Source: Carposina sasakii | Lineage: Eukaryota > Arthropoda > Insecta > Lepidoptera > Carposinidae | Assembly: GCA_014607495.2 (NCBI GenBank) | Contig: CP053165.1 | Location: forward strand, 4,334,906-4,398,905 | Direction: 5' to 3' | DNA length: 64,000 nt | In this document: positions 40,957-52,018 of the stretch, in pieces | How the letters are laid out: each line of letters starts with the position of its first letter | Numbering within the stretch: position 1 is the first letter of the stretch | The notes under the pieces: generated by a model | What the model saw: the letters and a program-made list of their open reading frames with translations, nothing else | Told to the model about the DNA's origin: nothing | Database searches by the model: none | Translations under genes and position numbers: made by a program

Positions 40957-41147
40957 ACTATAAAGCAAAGTCGCCTCCTGCTGTCTGTCTGTCCTTGCGT
41001 ATCTTCTTTAGAACAACGCAACAGATTTTTATGTGATTTGTTTAGATAACGCCCCGGCTCTACACGGGTGTAATACTGATACGAATTTCCCCATATATTC
41101 CCCCTATTTCTGCAGCCCCCGCGGATGGAGACGTGGGCGTCCACTAG
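40957..41147 (+). mobile_element. Helitron-like miniature element
   Basis: 'actataaagcaaagtcgcct' and 'gctgtctgtctgtccttgcg' at the start; 'gtgggcgtccactag|tt' at the end. A truncated second start ('tataaaacaaagtcgttttc') follows at about 41188. Confidence 0.65.
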
Positions 41148-41499
41148 TTGGTTATATGAGGTAGGTAAGTAAAAGTCACTACATTTTATAAAACAAAGTC
41201 GTTTTCCGCTGTCCCTATGTATGCTAAGATGATGAAGTTGTGTGTTTATAGCGTTATAACAATATGTGCAAACAACAGGTAAAGCTGGCAATAAACACGT
41301 GTTTCCTTCAATACGCTTTGCGCATATCCATTTTTAAATAGGTCAAACGTGATTCCGCGGTAAAATATCTGCGTTATTATTTAATAAATAGAAATTGGTC
41401 TGGGTTGCATTATGCAAAGGTTTTGCAAAAAATAAACATGCATAATGATGTAAGTAGATCAATGAGGTGGACAAAATAAATAACATTATTGGAGTAAAT

Positions 41500-41775
41500 T
41501 TTTTTATCACACATCACAATACCCAATATGATGATCTCCGAATACGGAGATTAGCCAGGTACGCAGGAGATATTATAATGCACAAGTGTGTGCGCAAACA
41601 CAGATGCACTCTCTATTCCGTTACTCTCATAGTCCAATGGCACGGAAAGCCGACACGACCGGAGTAAGATCAACGCATCGCAAGATCAAAAGGCGCAGGA
41701 CCAACGGTTTTACATGCTTTCCGAGGCACGAGCTAAGTGACAATTTTGCAACATTAAAATACTCCATATAAGGTG
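41500..41775 (-). mobile_element. tRNA-related SINE (family G), inverted copy
   Basis: 'cgaatacggagattagccag', 'gtacgcaggagatattataa', 'gcaaacacagatgcactctc' and 'ggaaagccgacacgaccgga' are the reverse complement of 25800-26115. The tRNA-like head is missing here. Confidence 0.75.
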
Positions 41776-41904
41776 GCAATGAATAGGCCACGGGAGAGAA
41801 ATAATAGATCTATGCGAAATTAAAACACCTTGTTAACGAAAAGAATAATGATTTTTTTTTTAATTGTGTAAAAAGTGCAAATGAATTTAAATTAGTCCTC
41901 ACAT

Positions 41905-42055
41905 ACGGCTAGAAGAGGAGAGCCTACCGCCACGTTAAGCTTAGCGGTGCCAGATGTCAAAGATGATAGACAGTTAGCTACCTCTTTGTCTAAGAGAACG
42001 CCCCTGAGTTCCTTAGTCGACTTTTATGATATGCACGGAAGGAGTCGCAGCTGAA
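41905..42055 (+). repeat. Interspersed repeat L, degenerate copy
   Basis: 'cctctttgtctaagagaacg' and 'cccctgagttccttagtcga' with 'gaaggagtcgcagctgaagt' match the L copies at 49345 and 57955. Confidence 0.55.
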
Positions 42056-42444
42056 GTATCCTCTCGAATCCCTTTTGTATTCTTTATTTGTTTTAATAGG
42101 TATGTTTCTGCACCTTAAGCATGTTAAATGGCAGAGTTAAGCAGTTCAGAATAAGTTAAAAATAATATTTATAAATTTGCTGGATAATCTAGATGTCTAT
42201 ATTATTATAATAATCTAAGTTCCCATCAGAAGTTTGAAAGTTAAGAGGTAAATTACGTGGAAGTTTCTACATATTTGTCGTGATGAAGGTAAAGTTTCTT
42301 GGAGAACGTTTATATGAAAGGAACATTCCAGGGTTTAAACGTCGTCGTCGGTGTTTTGAAAATATCTACATACTGCTTGATGAAGTATAGTTATCTTACC
42401 TAATCCATAGTTATCTTTTATAGATTGTTGTATTTTGAAAAATC

Positions 42445-42775
42445 ATCGTCATCGTCAGCCTATTGCAGTCCACTACTGGACGTAGACCTCCCCCAGTGTA
42501 CGCCACATGGCTCGATCTACCGTTTTTGCCATCCAGTCACTACCAGCCGTCCTTTTTAAGTCATCGGTCCATCTGGCCGGAGGGCGCCCAACGCTACGCT
42601 TGCCGAGGCGCGGTCTCCATTCGAGAACCCGTTTACTCCACCGTGCATCGGTTCTCCGACAGATATGGCCGGCCCACTGCCATTTCAGTCTGCTACATTT
42701 CGAGACTATGTCTGTCACTCTGGTCTTCTGCCAGATAATCTCATTTCGGACTTTAATTTTGAAATAATTAAACTT
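42445..42775 (-). pseudogene. C-terminal remnant of an endonuclease-reverse transcriptase LINE
   Basis: A minus-strand frame (42718-42473) reads KWQWAGHICRRTDARW, then SKRVLEWRPRLGKRSVGRPP and ARWTDDLKRTAGSDWM, ending AMWRTLGEVYVQ. This is the well-known C-terminal tail of lepidopteran LINE ORFs. The text then runs into 'gtccagtagtggactgcaat', the common 3' end also found in repeat D. No RT catalytic domain is left; the element is 5'-truncated. The terminal similarity suggests repeat D is a SINE or short derivative sharing the tail of this LINE. Confidence 0.8.
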
Positions 42776-43166
42776 GAATTCCAGGTATCTATATTAGAAA
42801 TGTCCGAAATATATTTTTATCAATTGGATCAAATAACCTAATCTAAGATCAGCGTTTTGAGCTAAAAATAACTGCAAGCCTCAGATTAATGATAGATCTT
42901 CTATCCTGCAAGCAGTATATCTTTCAATCCAGTTTTCTGTTATAGACTATACCTACAAATAGAATCTAATCAAAGTTTTACCTCACAGGGGGCTTAAAGA
43001 GTCGCATTGTATATGTTCCGCATAGTGCAATTCTCTTAAATACGGGGATATCGTTGTCAAAGTTGTTAACAAACGTAACTAGCATAATACCTTGTCTGAT
43101 GAAAAGGCAACCTACACATGCCTACAAACTACCAACTAAATGCATACGATATACAAACAAACTATA

Positions 43167-43408
43167 CAGGGTAAGCAAAATGCTATGTAGCCCATTTTAG
43201 AAAACTTATCTACGAGATTTGAATCTCGAAATCATATACTTATTTGATTCTAAACATTGTATGCACTTTCTTGAGTTATTTTGGAATTCTCCACACTACT
43301 CGTACCTGCAAAAACAAACATGTGATTTCGAGTCTCAAATTCGAGTCTGAAGTGGCTATCTTCATAGCATTTCGCTTAACATACGTACGCCTATTCTTAA
43401 ACCCCGTG
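43167..43408. mobile_element. MITE family A, degenerate copy
   Basis: 'cagggtaagcaaaatgctat' at the left (with an internal 17-base loss), 'cgaaatcatatacttatt' and 'aacatgtgatttcgagtctc' inside, and an eroded right end 'cttaaaccccgtg'. TA flanks. Confidence 0.75.
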
Positions 43409-43414
43409 TAACTG

Positions 43415-44290
43415 CGAATTTTCATTAAAATCCGTTCAGTAGTTTTAGAAAGAGTAACAAACGTCTAAACATCTTTCTTTCATGTTCATAATTATAGTAG
43501 GATGTTGATAGTCATCCCCATACAAAAGTCACCTTCTTAGGCGCCCCAGATCCTTTCACTGAAAACTCTCTACGCTTTTCATATTCGTTGGTGAAAAGCA
43601 TTCGATTTTTCACTTAATATTAATCTCGTCTGAGCTAGTTCCTTTGGATTCTATTTGAAAAGTTTTAATTTTATGTTATTTATAGTCCATGGGTATCTGC
43701 AAAAGGTGCACATGTGTTTGTAGATATGTAACGTGCAATTTGTTTTTGTTGGGTGGGATTTTTTGTACATAAATAGGGCAGAACCGAGCTTGGAGCAAAA
43801 AAAAACTTCTGAATTCTGGTACCTGGTGTAGGTAATGTGTTGGGTTTTAAAGCTTCATAATAATTAGTGGTTTACTAATTTCTATAATCCTGAGGATGCC
43901 ACTGTTGTTGGCGAAACATATGTAGATTATTAATCTAGTTTTTGATTTCGGAAATACTCGTAACAACACGACTAAATTCTATAGTAAAAACTTTATTCGG
44001 TTTCACTTTAATAAGATAACACACTTTCTAAGATGTAGATGTGTGTAGAGAAGGCCAAAATTTTCAAAACACAATTTTATTTACCATAAACAAACAAAAA
44101 TAATTACTAAGTCAATACTTTTACAATGATATGACTGGTTCCGTACCTCAATATGGCAGACCCATTGCATACTAAACCCACCACATCATGAATAAAGCAC
44201 AGAGAGGAGTTGGCCTAACTACGTTTGTTAGAAAAACGTAACCGCCCGTTGACGAACGGAAGGGTAGCTATGGGACGCGACAAAATTTAT
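43415..44290. other. Intergenic; Helitron-like 5' scrap, no gene seen
   Basis: 43430-43505 carries the minus-strand start of a Helitron-like repeat ('ttcataattatagtaggat') preceded by 'aaaatccgttcagtagtttt'. The remainder has no coding signal. Confidence 0.45.
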
Positions 44291-44299
44291 AATAAACTA

Positions 44300-44370
44300 G
44301 TGGACGCCTGCGACTTCGTTCGCGTGGACTGCAGAAAAAAATGACGAAATTATCCGACTGCTTCTCTTCC
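44300..44370 (-). repeat. Helitron-like 3' end
   Basis: 'aaactagtggacgcctgcga', 'cttcgttcgcgtggactgca' and 'atgacgaaattatccg': the CTAG terminus and about 70 bases of the long type, as at 22703. Confidence 0.65.
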
Positions 44371-44429
44371 TGGGCATACTGTACAAGTCAGTAGAGGGAC
44401 AAGAGGGTCTTGGTGTTTTGTAGGCGATG

Positions 44430-44665
44430 GGCTGACCACCTGTCACTACTAATTGAACTTGTAAATCTCAACTATACCCTCAAAATTGGTCAGAAGTGGC
44501 ACCATGTGGTTCTATCGGCCCTTGGTGCTCTGCCTACCCTGTAAAGGATAAAGGCGTGATTATATTATATTATTATATATTTACGTGAAAGAGCAACAAA
44601 CATCCATCCATCCTTACTCACAAACTTTCGCGTTTATAATATTAGTAGGATAGGATAATTTATTA
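44430..44665 (-). repeat. Repeat F, inverted, followed by a Lep1-type start
   Basis: 'ggtcagaagtggcaccatgt', 'ggttctatcggcccttggtg' and 'ctctgccta' are the reverse complement of 5795-5935. 44600-44660 reads, on the minus strand, 'cctactaatattataaacgc', the usual start of lepidopteran Helitron-like elements. Confidence 0.65.
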
Positions 44666-44681
44666 TTTAATAATGGCAATC

Positions 44682-44981
44682 GATTAGATCAGTGGTTCCC
44701 AATTAGTTTTTTCTACGTACCACTCTAAGAAAGATCCCAAACTCGCGTACCCCTTATTGCAGGAACAATAAATAAATAAGAAATGAAATTAGATTCATAA
44801 CTATCAAAATACAATAGAAGATGACAGAGAACACTAGTTTTATTAATGTGACAAACAGACCGTTTTTCTTTGCACGTATAAATTTTGGTTTTCTTTTTGG
44901 TACGCGCTGCGTACCCCTTTATGCAACCTTGCGTACCCCTGGGGGTACGTGTACCACTAATTGGGAACCACTGGATTAGAT
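44682..44981. mobile_element. hAT-type MITE with 8-bp target duplication
   Basis: Target duplication 'gattagat' at 44682-44689 and 44974-44981. The element is 44690-44973 (284 bp). The terminal inverted repeat 'cagtggttcccaattagt' is perfect at both ends and continues imperfectly with 'ggtac' text. Runs of 'cgtacccct' occur near the right end. The 8-bp duplication and the CAGTGGTTCCC-type ends are diagnostic of hAT. No transposase frame. Confidence 0.92.
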
Positions 44982-45423
44982 CAATAAAATAAATTATATA
45001 CATAGACATTTTATAGTATACATATTAACCTAGCCCCATAGTAAAATCCATGAGGTCTTGAATCATCGATCGAGAATACAATGAAAAAGCAATGGTATAT
45101 AAATCGTTAATCCAGAAACCACAAATATCAGGAATATACCTCCACGATTCGGAAACAAATACTACATATTAATTACACGTATCAATGTATTTCAGAATTC
45201 AAACCCTCCTATTGAGCCAGCAGGTTCACAAACTGCACCAATGTACATTGAATCTCTTGCATGTTCTTCCTTCATGTACAAACCCCTATTCACAGTCGGA
45301 TCACGTTCGCCTACGGAACCGACATTCATTTATAAGAGTTGCGAGGAAACGGACCGTTAGGTCAGATTATACTATCTATAAATCATTTGAATTTGGATGA
45401 ATACATTGCGAGTTCTATATAAT

Positions 45424-45536
45424 CAAGGGCCGATTTTCGTTATAGTCTATTTGAATAATAAAGTTGATCAAGATAGAGACACCATCAACTTTATTACTCA
45501 GATAGGCTATATGACATTTGGAAACTTCGGCCCTTA
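45424..45536. mobile_element. Foldback element (family J), best copy
   Basis: Ends 'caagggccgattttc' and, on the other strand, 'taagggccgaagtttcc'. The inner arms 'agtctatttgaataataaag' and 'ctttattactcagataggct' are also inverted. About 113 bp. Relatives at 6633-6770 and 59555-59655. Confidence 0.7.
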
Positions 45537-45581
45537 AAAAGATTTGATTATCGTGGGCTTAAGTGGGATTTATTTACCTAT

Positions 45582-45830
45582 AGAGGTGTAACAAAAGGAT
45601 ATGTTAAGCGAAAAGCTATGTAAATAGCCCACTAAAAGGAACCTACCCACAAAATTTCAGACTCGAAATTACATGGTTATTTTTCCAGATAGTATGGAGA
45701 ATTCCGAAACAACTCAGAAATGTTCATACAATCTTGAAAAGTAAACATTTGATTTCGAGTCTCAAATTTTGGAAATACGTTCTCTATAGTGGGCCTATTT
45801 ACATAGGTTTTCGCTTAACATGCCTTATGC
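45582..45830. mobile_element. MITE family A, right end lost
   Basis: 'ggtgtaacaaaaggatatg' at the left, 'cgaaatgagactc'-type pairing inside ('gactcgaaattacatggtta' / 'aacatttgatttcgagtc'). The right arm stops after 'tcgcttaacatgcc'. Confidence 0.8.
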
Positions 45831-45884
45831 ATAAGTACTTCTTATATTCCTACGTCTCATATGAGTATAGACATATATATAATA

Positions 45885-46365
45885 GACACGGCTGATTCCC
45901 GAAATGAGATAGCCAGAACCGGAGAATCATAAGGGAGGTCATCATCATCGTCAGCCTATTGCAGTCCACTGCTGGACTATAAGGGAGGTACCACAGCCTT
46001 TTACATGTTTTTTTTTGCACCGTATCAATAACAACAACCACAAAATTAGATATCCATTTGCAATAACAGTAAACTTTCATCAGGTATTCATTTCAACAGG
46101 TGTCCAGGTTCATTCATTCATTATCAGCCTATTGCAGTCCACTGCTGGACGTAGGCCTCCCCCAGGGCACTCCACAAGACTGCCATGGGGGGTATTTGCC
46201 CATAGTCACCACGCTGGGCAGGCGGGTTGGTGACTGCAGTTTGTATTTTTGGACTATGTTGTCAACACGGGAGGCGCTACTGCCCACCTCTCGGAAACCT
46301 CCTCGCCTCGTACGATACCCACGGGCAGACATGGGGTGGTACGAATTCTACTCTGCCTAACCTAA
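45885..46365 (-). repeat. Repeat D, inverted full copy (46118-46365) with nested fragments
   Basis: 'cagcctattgcagtccactg', 'cgtaggcctcccccaggg', 'cactccacaagactgccatg', 'ggaggcgctactgcccacct' and 'acgggcagacatggggtggt' are the reverse complement of 19493-19745. A second short end ('gcagtccactgctgg') lies at about 45960-45975, and a repeat L piece at 45885-45930. Confidence 0.8.
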
Positions 46366-46744
46366 TCAAAAAACTTGTAAATATCAGTTAATTCAGCAGA
46401 TATCTACTAAATACTGTAATAACAGTAACCTTCAGTGCCTCGCTTAGATAACCTAACTTAATTAAATAAATATACGAGGCATAACCTAATGGGATTAATA
46501 ACAACCAATGGCTAATATTGAGCTAGGATACTAAAACGTAATTTTCTCTACTAATAACGGATATTAGTCGACTCCTTATAATAAGGAGGCGACTCAAAGA
46601 AGATAAAATTAATAAAGTTATAAATTCCTGTGATAATGGAAATTGAAATTACATTTTGTAGAAATTATGACTATGCACATACGAGTACATACATATATTT
46701 TTTTCCAATTTCTCATAATGCAAACTTAGCAATCACTTTCACCA

Positions 46745-46890
46745 TTTAGGGAACATATGTAGGTAGGCTCATGCCTTACCACGTGGTACTCAACGTGGTG
46801 AGGGATGAGCCCACCCCCGCTTTTCGGGCATAAATACTCAGTCACCGCCTCACCGGTAACGAAACCATTGGGAAATGTTTTCGAGTTATT
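46745..46890 (+). repeat. Repeat H copy
   Basis: 'gatgagcccacccccgcttt', 'tcgggcataaatactcagtc' and 'acgaaaccattgggaaatg' share order with 52940-53100 and 27740-27850. Confidence 0.5.
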
Positions 46891-46899
46891 CTAAATAAG

Positions 46900-47640
46900 T
46901 ATTTTGACTACCTAAATAACTTTAACGCAGTATCTACTAAATTCGATGTTTTTATGTACTATATATTAATTATTAATTCTAAAATAAAATGAATTATTAT
47001 CATAAAAATTAACATATTTTGTATGTATCTGTATTGCTTTTGATCCACTTTAGTAAGTACAGTCGTTAGAGTAACTCGCACAGGCGTGAAGACGTTAAAA
47101 GTACCTACGTACGTGCAAAATGGTATTCTAATTAAACCTACTTTGATTGCGTTCGCTAACTTTGTCAAGGGAAAATCAGGGTTATCACCAAACAATACTG
47201 TTAAATAAGTCTGATATTAAAATTATTTATTTTATTTATATAGAGTAAAGACTTCACCTACTGGCCCTTATTACTCCATTATTTTTGGGTTGGCGCAACA
47301 TGGTTTCTTTCAAAATTAGTTCTTAATCATTTTACAATTAGATTGCATTAGGTAGAAATGGAGAAAAATGTATCCATTTTTATTAATCTATGACGACCAA
47401 CATTTAGGCGACACATATAAATATGATAATAAAATTGTTATCCTAACATTGATCTACTTTAAATACATGGTTTTCTGTCTGTGTTTTATGTTTTAAAAGC
47501 CACGTTGTCATGATTCTAATGTCTGTGACACTATTTATGTGCACGCGATATGTTTCTTGTTGTCACCGCTGATTCTAGCATGTATCGTACCTATAGGCAT
47601 TGTTACAACCAGAGACCTGGCTTATAGTTACAACCTGTAA
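46900..47640. other. No gene seen; fragment of repeat N at about 47255-47330
   Basis: 'gggttggcgcaacatggttt' matches the core of repeat N (20720, 22395). The rest is AT-rich with no coding signal. Confidence 0.45.
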
Positions 47641-47659
47641 CTTATCTTCTATCTATCTA

Positions 47660-47880
47660 TACATGCATCCTACATATAATAAAATTAAACAATAATAAAA
47701 TTGTAATGTTTCGATGTTAGTGCACGCTAATCTCAGAAACAGCTGAACCGATTTCGATGCAGTTTTCAGGAATATGTTGTGACTGGTCCCACTTAACATA
47801 TAGGCTACTTTTTATCCCGGTTAATTTCGATATTTTTATTTTTCTGCAGTCCACACGAACGAAGTCGCGGGCGTTCTTAA
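47660..47880 (+). mobile_element. Helitron-like miniature element, long type, end eroded
   Basis: 'tacatataataaaat' start, 'gcacgctaatctcagaaaca', 'accgatttcgatgcagtttt', 'tcccacttaacatatagg', and 'gaagtcgcgggcgttct' where the CTAG end should be. Confidence 0.65.
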
Positions 47881-47951
47881 TACTAATTATCTGTTGTTAC
47901 ATACCGATTAAAGCTTTCATAATGGGTAGGCAAAAGATACATTTACCTATA

Positions 47952-48210
47952 CAGGATGTAACAGAAAGGGTATGTTAAGCGAAAAGCTATGTAAATAGCC
48001 CACTATAGAGATCCTATTTCCAAAATTTGAGACTCGAAATCATATTTTTATTTTTAAGATTGTATGGACATTCCTGAGTTGTTTCGGAATTCTTCATACT
48101 ATCTGGAAAAATATAAATGTGAATTTGAGTCTGAAATTTTGGAAATAGGTTCTCTATAGTGGGCTATTTACATAGCTTTTCGCTTAACATACCCTTTCTG
48201 TTACACCCTG
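47952..48210. mobile_element. Foldback MITE family A, full-length copy (259 bp)
   Basis: 'caggatgtaacagaaaggg' to 'cctttctgttacaccctg', TA on both sides, halves complementary. Confidence 0.9.
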
Positions 48211-48224
48211 TATACACACACCGC

Positions 48225-48368
48225 TATGTTTTCAAAATGGGGTAACCGGAAGTGCAGGATCACAAAAAAGATCATATGATCACGTTTACCATAACGGGGC
48301 AAGACGTAAAAGATCAATGACAAGTTGCTAGCTCATCGCCTGAGAACGCCTCTGGATTCCTTAGTCGA
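48225..48368 (+). repeat. Interspersed repeat L copy
   Basis: 'aatggggtaaccggaagtgc', 'aggatcacaaaaaagatc', 'gatcaatgacaagttgctag' and 'ctcatcgcctgagaacgcc'. It ends where an S2 SINE begins. Confidence 0.65.
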
Positions 48369-48620
48369 CTCGACGGCCGATTGGTCTAGTAGGTAGTGAC
48401 CCAGCCTACGACGCCATAGGTCCTGGGTTCGGATCCCGGTAGGTACAAACATTGATATGATGAATATTGATGTTTGTTTCCGAGTCATGGATGTTTCTAT
48501 ACTTATCTATATATTTATATACCGTTACTTAGTACCCACGACACATGACCTTAGGGATCTTAGTGTGGGACTAGGTTAATGTGTTGTGTAGTGTGTGAAT
48601 ATTATTATTATTATATTATG
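48369..48620 (+). mobile_element. tRNA-related SINE (family S2), full-length copy
   Basis: The head is tRNA-like: box A region 'gccgattggtctagtaggt', box B region 'gggttcggatcccggtagg'. The body is 'gatgtttgtttccgagtcat', 'ggatgtttctatacttatc' and 'gggatcttagtgtgggacta', and it ends in an ATT-rich tail (48600-48617). Inverted copy at 39597-39835. The tRNA-like part lacks a closed acceptor stem, so it is not a working tRNA. Confidence 0.8.
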
Positions 48621-49071
48621 CAGCCGACCTCTTATAGCTGACGTATTGCTGAAACCCAGCGTCTGGAAAAATGGTAAATATAAAAAATATGAAATTGTGA
48701 TTGACTCATATAAAAATCATACTAGTATCTATCATGTAAGTACCTATATGTATGATTCATAATAATAACACCATTACGAATATAGTACCGTGCGTGATAG
48801 CGAATAGTGAAGGAAAAAAAATGTGAAATTCTACAATGTTGAGTTGTATTTTTGCACAATCCTCTCTGAAACGGCAAACACTCACATCCATATTTATAGG
48901 TGTTGAGGAAATATTTGTTCAGCTGTAAGAGGTATGAAGGCTATGTACTTATTAAAACACGAGTAATAAAGCATTAAAAATACAATATTCCAGACTGCAC
49001 TAAGGTACCAAACATTTTAAACTGACTTCTATGACGAGATTCGATGTGTATACCTATAGACATGGCCGCGT

Positions 49072-49320
49072 GGTGCCGGCAGAGTAGAATTCTTACCACC
49101 CCATGTCTGCCCGTGGGTATCGTACGAGGCGATTAAGGGTTCCCGGGAGGTGGGCAGCAGCGCCTCCCGTGTTGACAACATAGTTCCAAAATACAAACTG
49201 CACGGTCACCAACCCGTCTGCCCAGCGTGACTATGGGCAAATACCCCTCATGGCAGTCTTGTGGCGTGCCCAGGGGGAGGCCTACGTCCAGTCAGTGGAC
49301 TGCAATAGGCTGATGATGAC
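49072..49320 (+). repeat. Interspersed repeat D copy
   Basis: 'gtgccggcagagtagaattc' to 'agtggactgcaataggctga', matching 19493-19745 throughout, with small indels. Confidence 0.85.
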
Positions 49321-49344
49321 CTATAGAGAATAAACACACGGCTG

Positions 49345-49515
49345 TGTTTCTGGAATGTGGTAACCAGAACTGCGGGTTCACAAAGGAAATCCCGCAGCCA
49401 CATTTAACATAGCAGGGAGAAATGTAAATAACGAGTTGCTAGATTATCGACTCCGAGAATGCCCGAGTTCCTTAGTCGAGTTTTATTACATGACAGGAGA
49501 TGCAATGCAACTGAC
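49345..49515 (+). repeat. Interspersed repeat L copy
   Basis: 'gtggtaaccagaactgcggg', 'gtaaataacgagttgctag' and 'gaatgcccgagttccttagt', ending 'gacaggagatgcaatgcaa'. Confidence 0.65.
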
Positions 49516-49519
49516 GTAA

Positions 49520-50225
49520 TTCTTATATCCATAAGTAATGTTTTTTATAAGGTCGTCCTTCAAAAAATTCTCTAAAAATAAATATACACCTGAAAGCAAA
49601 GCGAGTACAGACTAGCTGAATATCAACCAAATCATAATATGTGGATAAGAACAATAGAAACATTTCTAACCACTAAAAGAAAGTCATGTCAAACTCTGTA
49701 GTCCCAAAAACGAAATTAAGCAAAATGTCCACATTCCAGAGGGCAAGGACGCTGGACCATCTCATGTAGAGCTAGAAAGGTGACAACCCTGCCACGTGAA
49801 CTTTGATATAAGCATTAAGATGAACCCATTAGCACTTACAAGTATTCGGGAAGTGTAAGTCGAATAATTTATTATAATTTTCCTTCATTATCAATTCCGA
49901 TATAGTCTAATGTAAGATGGATTTCATCGTAATTTCATCACCAGTACGTAATATTTGACGAATATTTTGAGACTTTTTATTAGATCTTTCATATTTAAGA
50001 AACTTATTCAATTCTTTTAACAATGGTTCACTAAGTTTTGAATTAAAAACAATTTGCTTTTAGGCAATTATTTTAATTTGCAATAGGTATTATAGCGTCT
50101 ATTATAAATCCCATCAAATAGCTTAAGTTTCCTAACTAGCTCTCTATTAACCAACTATCATTAAGAGCATAATGGAAACGCGATATTACTTACTTAAATA
50201 GGTAGGCAATAATAATTACTTACAC
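49520..50225. other. Intergenic, no gene seen
   Basis: AT-rich and featureless by eye. Confidence 0.5.
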
Positions 50226-50239
50226 TTTTGCTAATTGAT

Positions 50240-50465
50240 CGCAGACAAGAGTGCCTGGTTCTCTAGCCCGACGGCATTTTGGCCCTCCGTCCCTTTTGGG
50301 GTCACTGACCGAGGCAGCCTTCATGAAAGGAGGCTGGGCTACCATGTGTTCCTATTTTTCAGTATTCAGCCGCTGAAGGATCAGTCGGCATTCAGCCGTC
50401 GACGAGAGCGCACGTGTGCACGAACGCTACCCAACTACGCGAACTCCCGCGTAAATAACATCGAT
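50240..50465. other. GC-rich segment, possible exon or repeat piece
   Basis: GC content rises sharply against the AT-rich flanks. The plus strand is open for 81 codons (50235-50480). On the minus strand a short ATG frame (about 50323-50222) reads MKAASVSDPKRDGGPKCRRA and then REPGTLVCDQLAKV before its stop. Neither is recognised. It could be a fragment of a retroelement or a single exon of an unseen gene. Confidence 0.3.
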
Positions 50466-50479
50466 ACGGACATTCGATA

Positions 50480-51525
50480 AAAATTTATTAAACACCGAGT
50501 GCTTGAAATGTTTTGTAAATATTTGGAAGATTCTTAATAGGTTATTAGATAAATAGTTTACGTTAAAATAAACTATACCAGAGTAGATATTAATCGAACC
50601 GTATTACGATTTGTATTAAATATAGAGAAACATGTGTGGACGATGAAAGCATAATAGCTGCAGCGGAACGCAAAACAGAATAGTTGTAACTTATGTGTTT
50701 TGAAATATTTGCTACTTGTATGGACAGTTGTGATTTAATGTTTTGACTTGTGGCTTCCTGTGTGACGGCGGATACCGTCCGGCGCGGCACCAAAATAGAA
50801 CTTCCTTGCGGTAAGCTAAATGTTTTCTTAAAGTATCGTTTTGAATGATAACATGTTCGTTCGTAATCTTAGTTAATGTATACACAATGTAATGCTTTTT
50901 GAGGATCAGTGAAAATAATATTTTAGATGTTTGTTGGTTCAACATCGACGTTCAAAGTGCTCTCGATTATTGTTTTGTGAACCTTGACTTTAATATTTTG
51001 AGTTGGTGTATTATTTGGAACATGTTCGATTTCACGTATGCTTTTGTTTGTTACTTTAACCTTACGATCGTTGTATTGAAATTTGAAAGGTAAGATACGA
51101 ACATCTTACTCTGGTTTAGCTTCAAATTCATTAACACCATATTGGAGACAAAATGATAATGATTAAAGAAAGCCATCCTGTAGGTAAATAAGGTGAAAAA
51201 TACGTAGCAATATTTTATACGAGTAGGAATTCATTAAAATAATTACTTATGTAGGGTAGGTTGCAGCTTCGGTATACTACGACGAAATCAAATTGTACAT
51301 AGTATGTATAGGTATTTCGTTTTATATGTTAACTATACAATCTCAACACTCTAATAATGCATTTTATTTGTACAGAACTTTTTTAGTTTCACATTTCAAA
51401 ACCTGTCAAACTATAGGTACAACCTACCTTGTAGCTAATAAATCATCCTCACTTCTATTTTCCCTTTCCTCTATAGGTTATTCTACTATATAAGTAGGTA
51501 CTTTTCTCAACCTCCACAATACTTA
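50480..51525. other. Intergenic, no gene seen
   Basis: AT-rich. Short frames at 50712-50945 (minus) and 50899-51093 (plus) have no supporting structure. Confidence 0.45.
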
Positions 51526-51529
51526 TTCC

Positions 51530-52018
51530 ATGCACTTTATACCGACCTTTATTCCATTATGGAAATTCCACATACTCCGTGACAAGCACATCTCTACGAA
51601 TTTATTATATTTGCATACCTACCACCAATACGACGAAAGTGTCTTCTGTACAAAACTCATAAATATAAATATAAACTCTTTTTCTACCTTTTGCAATGAG
51701 CGTTTTTCCTCTAAAGGGCACGACAACGACGTGACCACGATATTTTGTTATCTAGTGTGGGGCCGTATTGTGTTCGTGTCGTCAAATGAAAAAACGAGCC
51801 ATACTATCCAATACATTTTTGCTACCAAAAAAGCCGAGGTCATGTCGTTATCATGGTCTGTCGTGGCCATGTCGTCTAGTGGAAAAACGCCCAATGTTAA
51901 ATCAAATCATCCAAAAATACCTGACATTTATCTATGGTTTTCTGGGATACCGGTATCGACATATAACGGCCGTATTCATAATATTATAGTAAGAAAAAGG
52001 ATTCAAATGGGTGTGTAA
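51530..52018 (+). CDS. Longest open frame in the window (162 codons), doubtful
   Basis: Open from ATG 51530 to TAA 52016-52018. The first half is low in structure (MHFIPTFIPLWKFHILRDKH). The second half (about residues 58-122) overlaps a foldback repeat at 51700-51895 and so is probably not host coding sequence. No domain recognised, no splice sites needed, no flanking promoter or poly(A) signal identified. Length alone makes it noteworthy in DNA this AT-rich; a chance or transposon-derived frame is the likelier explanation. Confidence 0.15.
   Translation: MHFIPTFIPLWKFHILRDKHISTNLLYLHTYHQYDESVFCTKLINININSFSTFCNERFSSKGHDNDVTTIFCYLVWGRIVFVSSNEKTSHTIQYIFATKKAEVMSLSWSVVAMSSSGKTPNVKSNHPKIPDIYLWFSGIPVSTYNGRIHNIIVRKRIQMGV
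51700..51895. repeat. Imperfect foldback element
   Basis: Left 'gagcgtttttcctctaaagg', right on the other strand 'gggcgtttttccactagacg'. Both arms continue with 'cacgac' and 'gaccatgat/gaccacgata' text. The inner sequence is AT/GC mixed. No second copy was seen. Confidence 0.45.

Noticed and set aside
42463..42767. Two plus-strand frames of 86-91 codons at 42463-42767
   Set aside because: Antisense shadows of the LINE C-terminal remnant on the minus strand.
48369..48450. Possible tRNA gene with 'gggttcggatcccggtagg'
   Set aside because: Continues directly into the S2 SINE body, which also occurs inverted at 39597-39835; no closed acceptor stem or terminator.
51530..52018. 162-codon open frame as a host gene
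   Set aside because: The second half lies in a foldback repeat, no domain is visible, and there is no poly(A) or promoter context; kept only as a doubtful entry.
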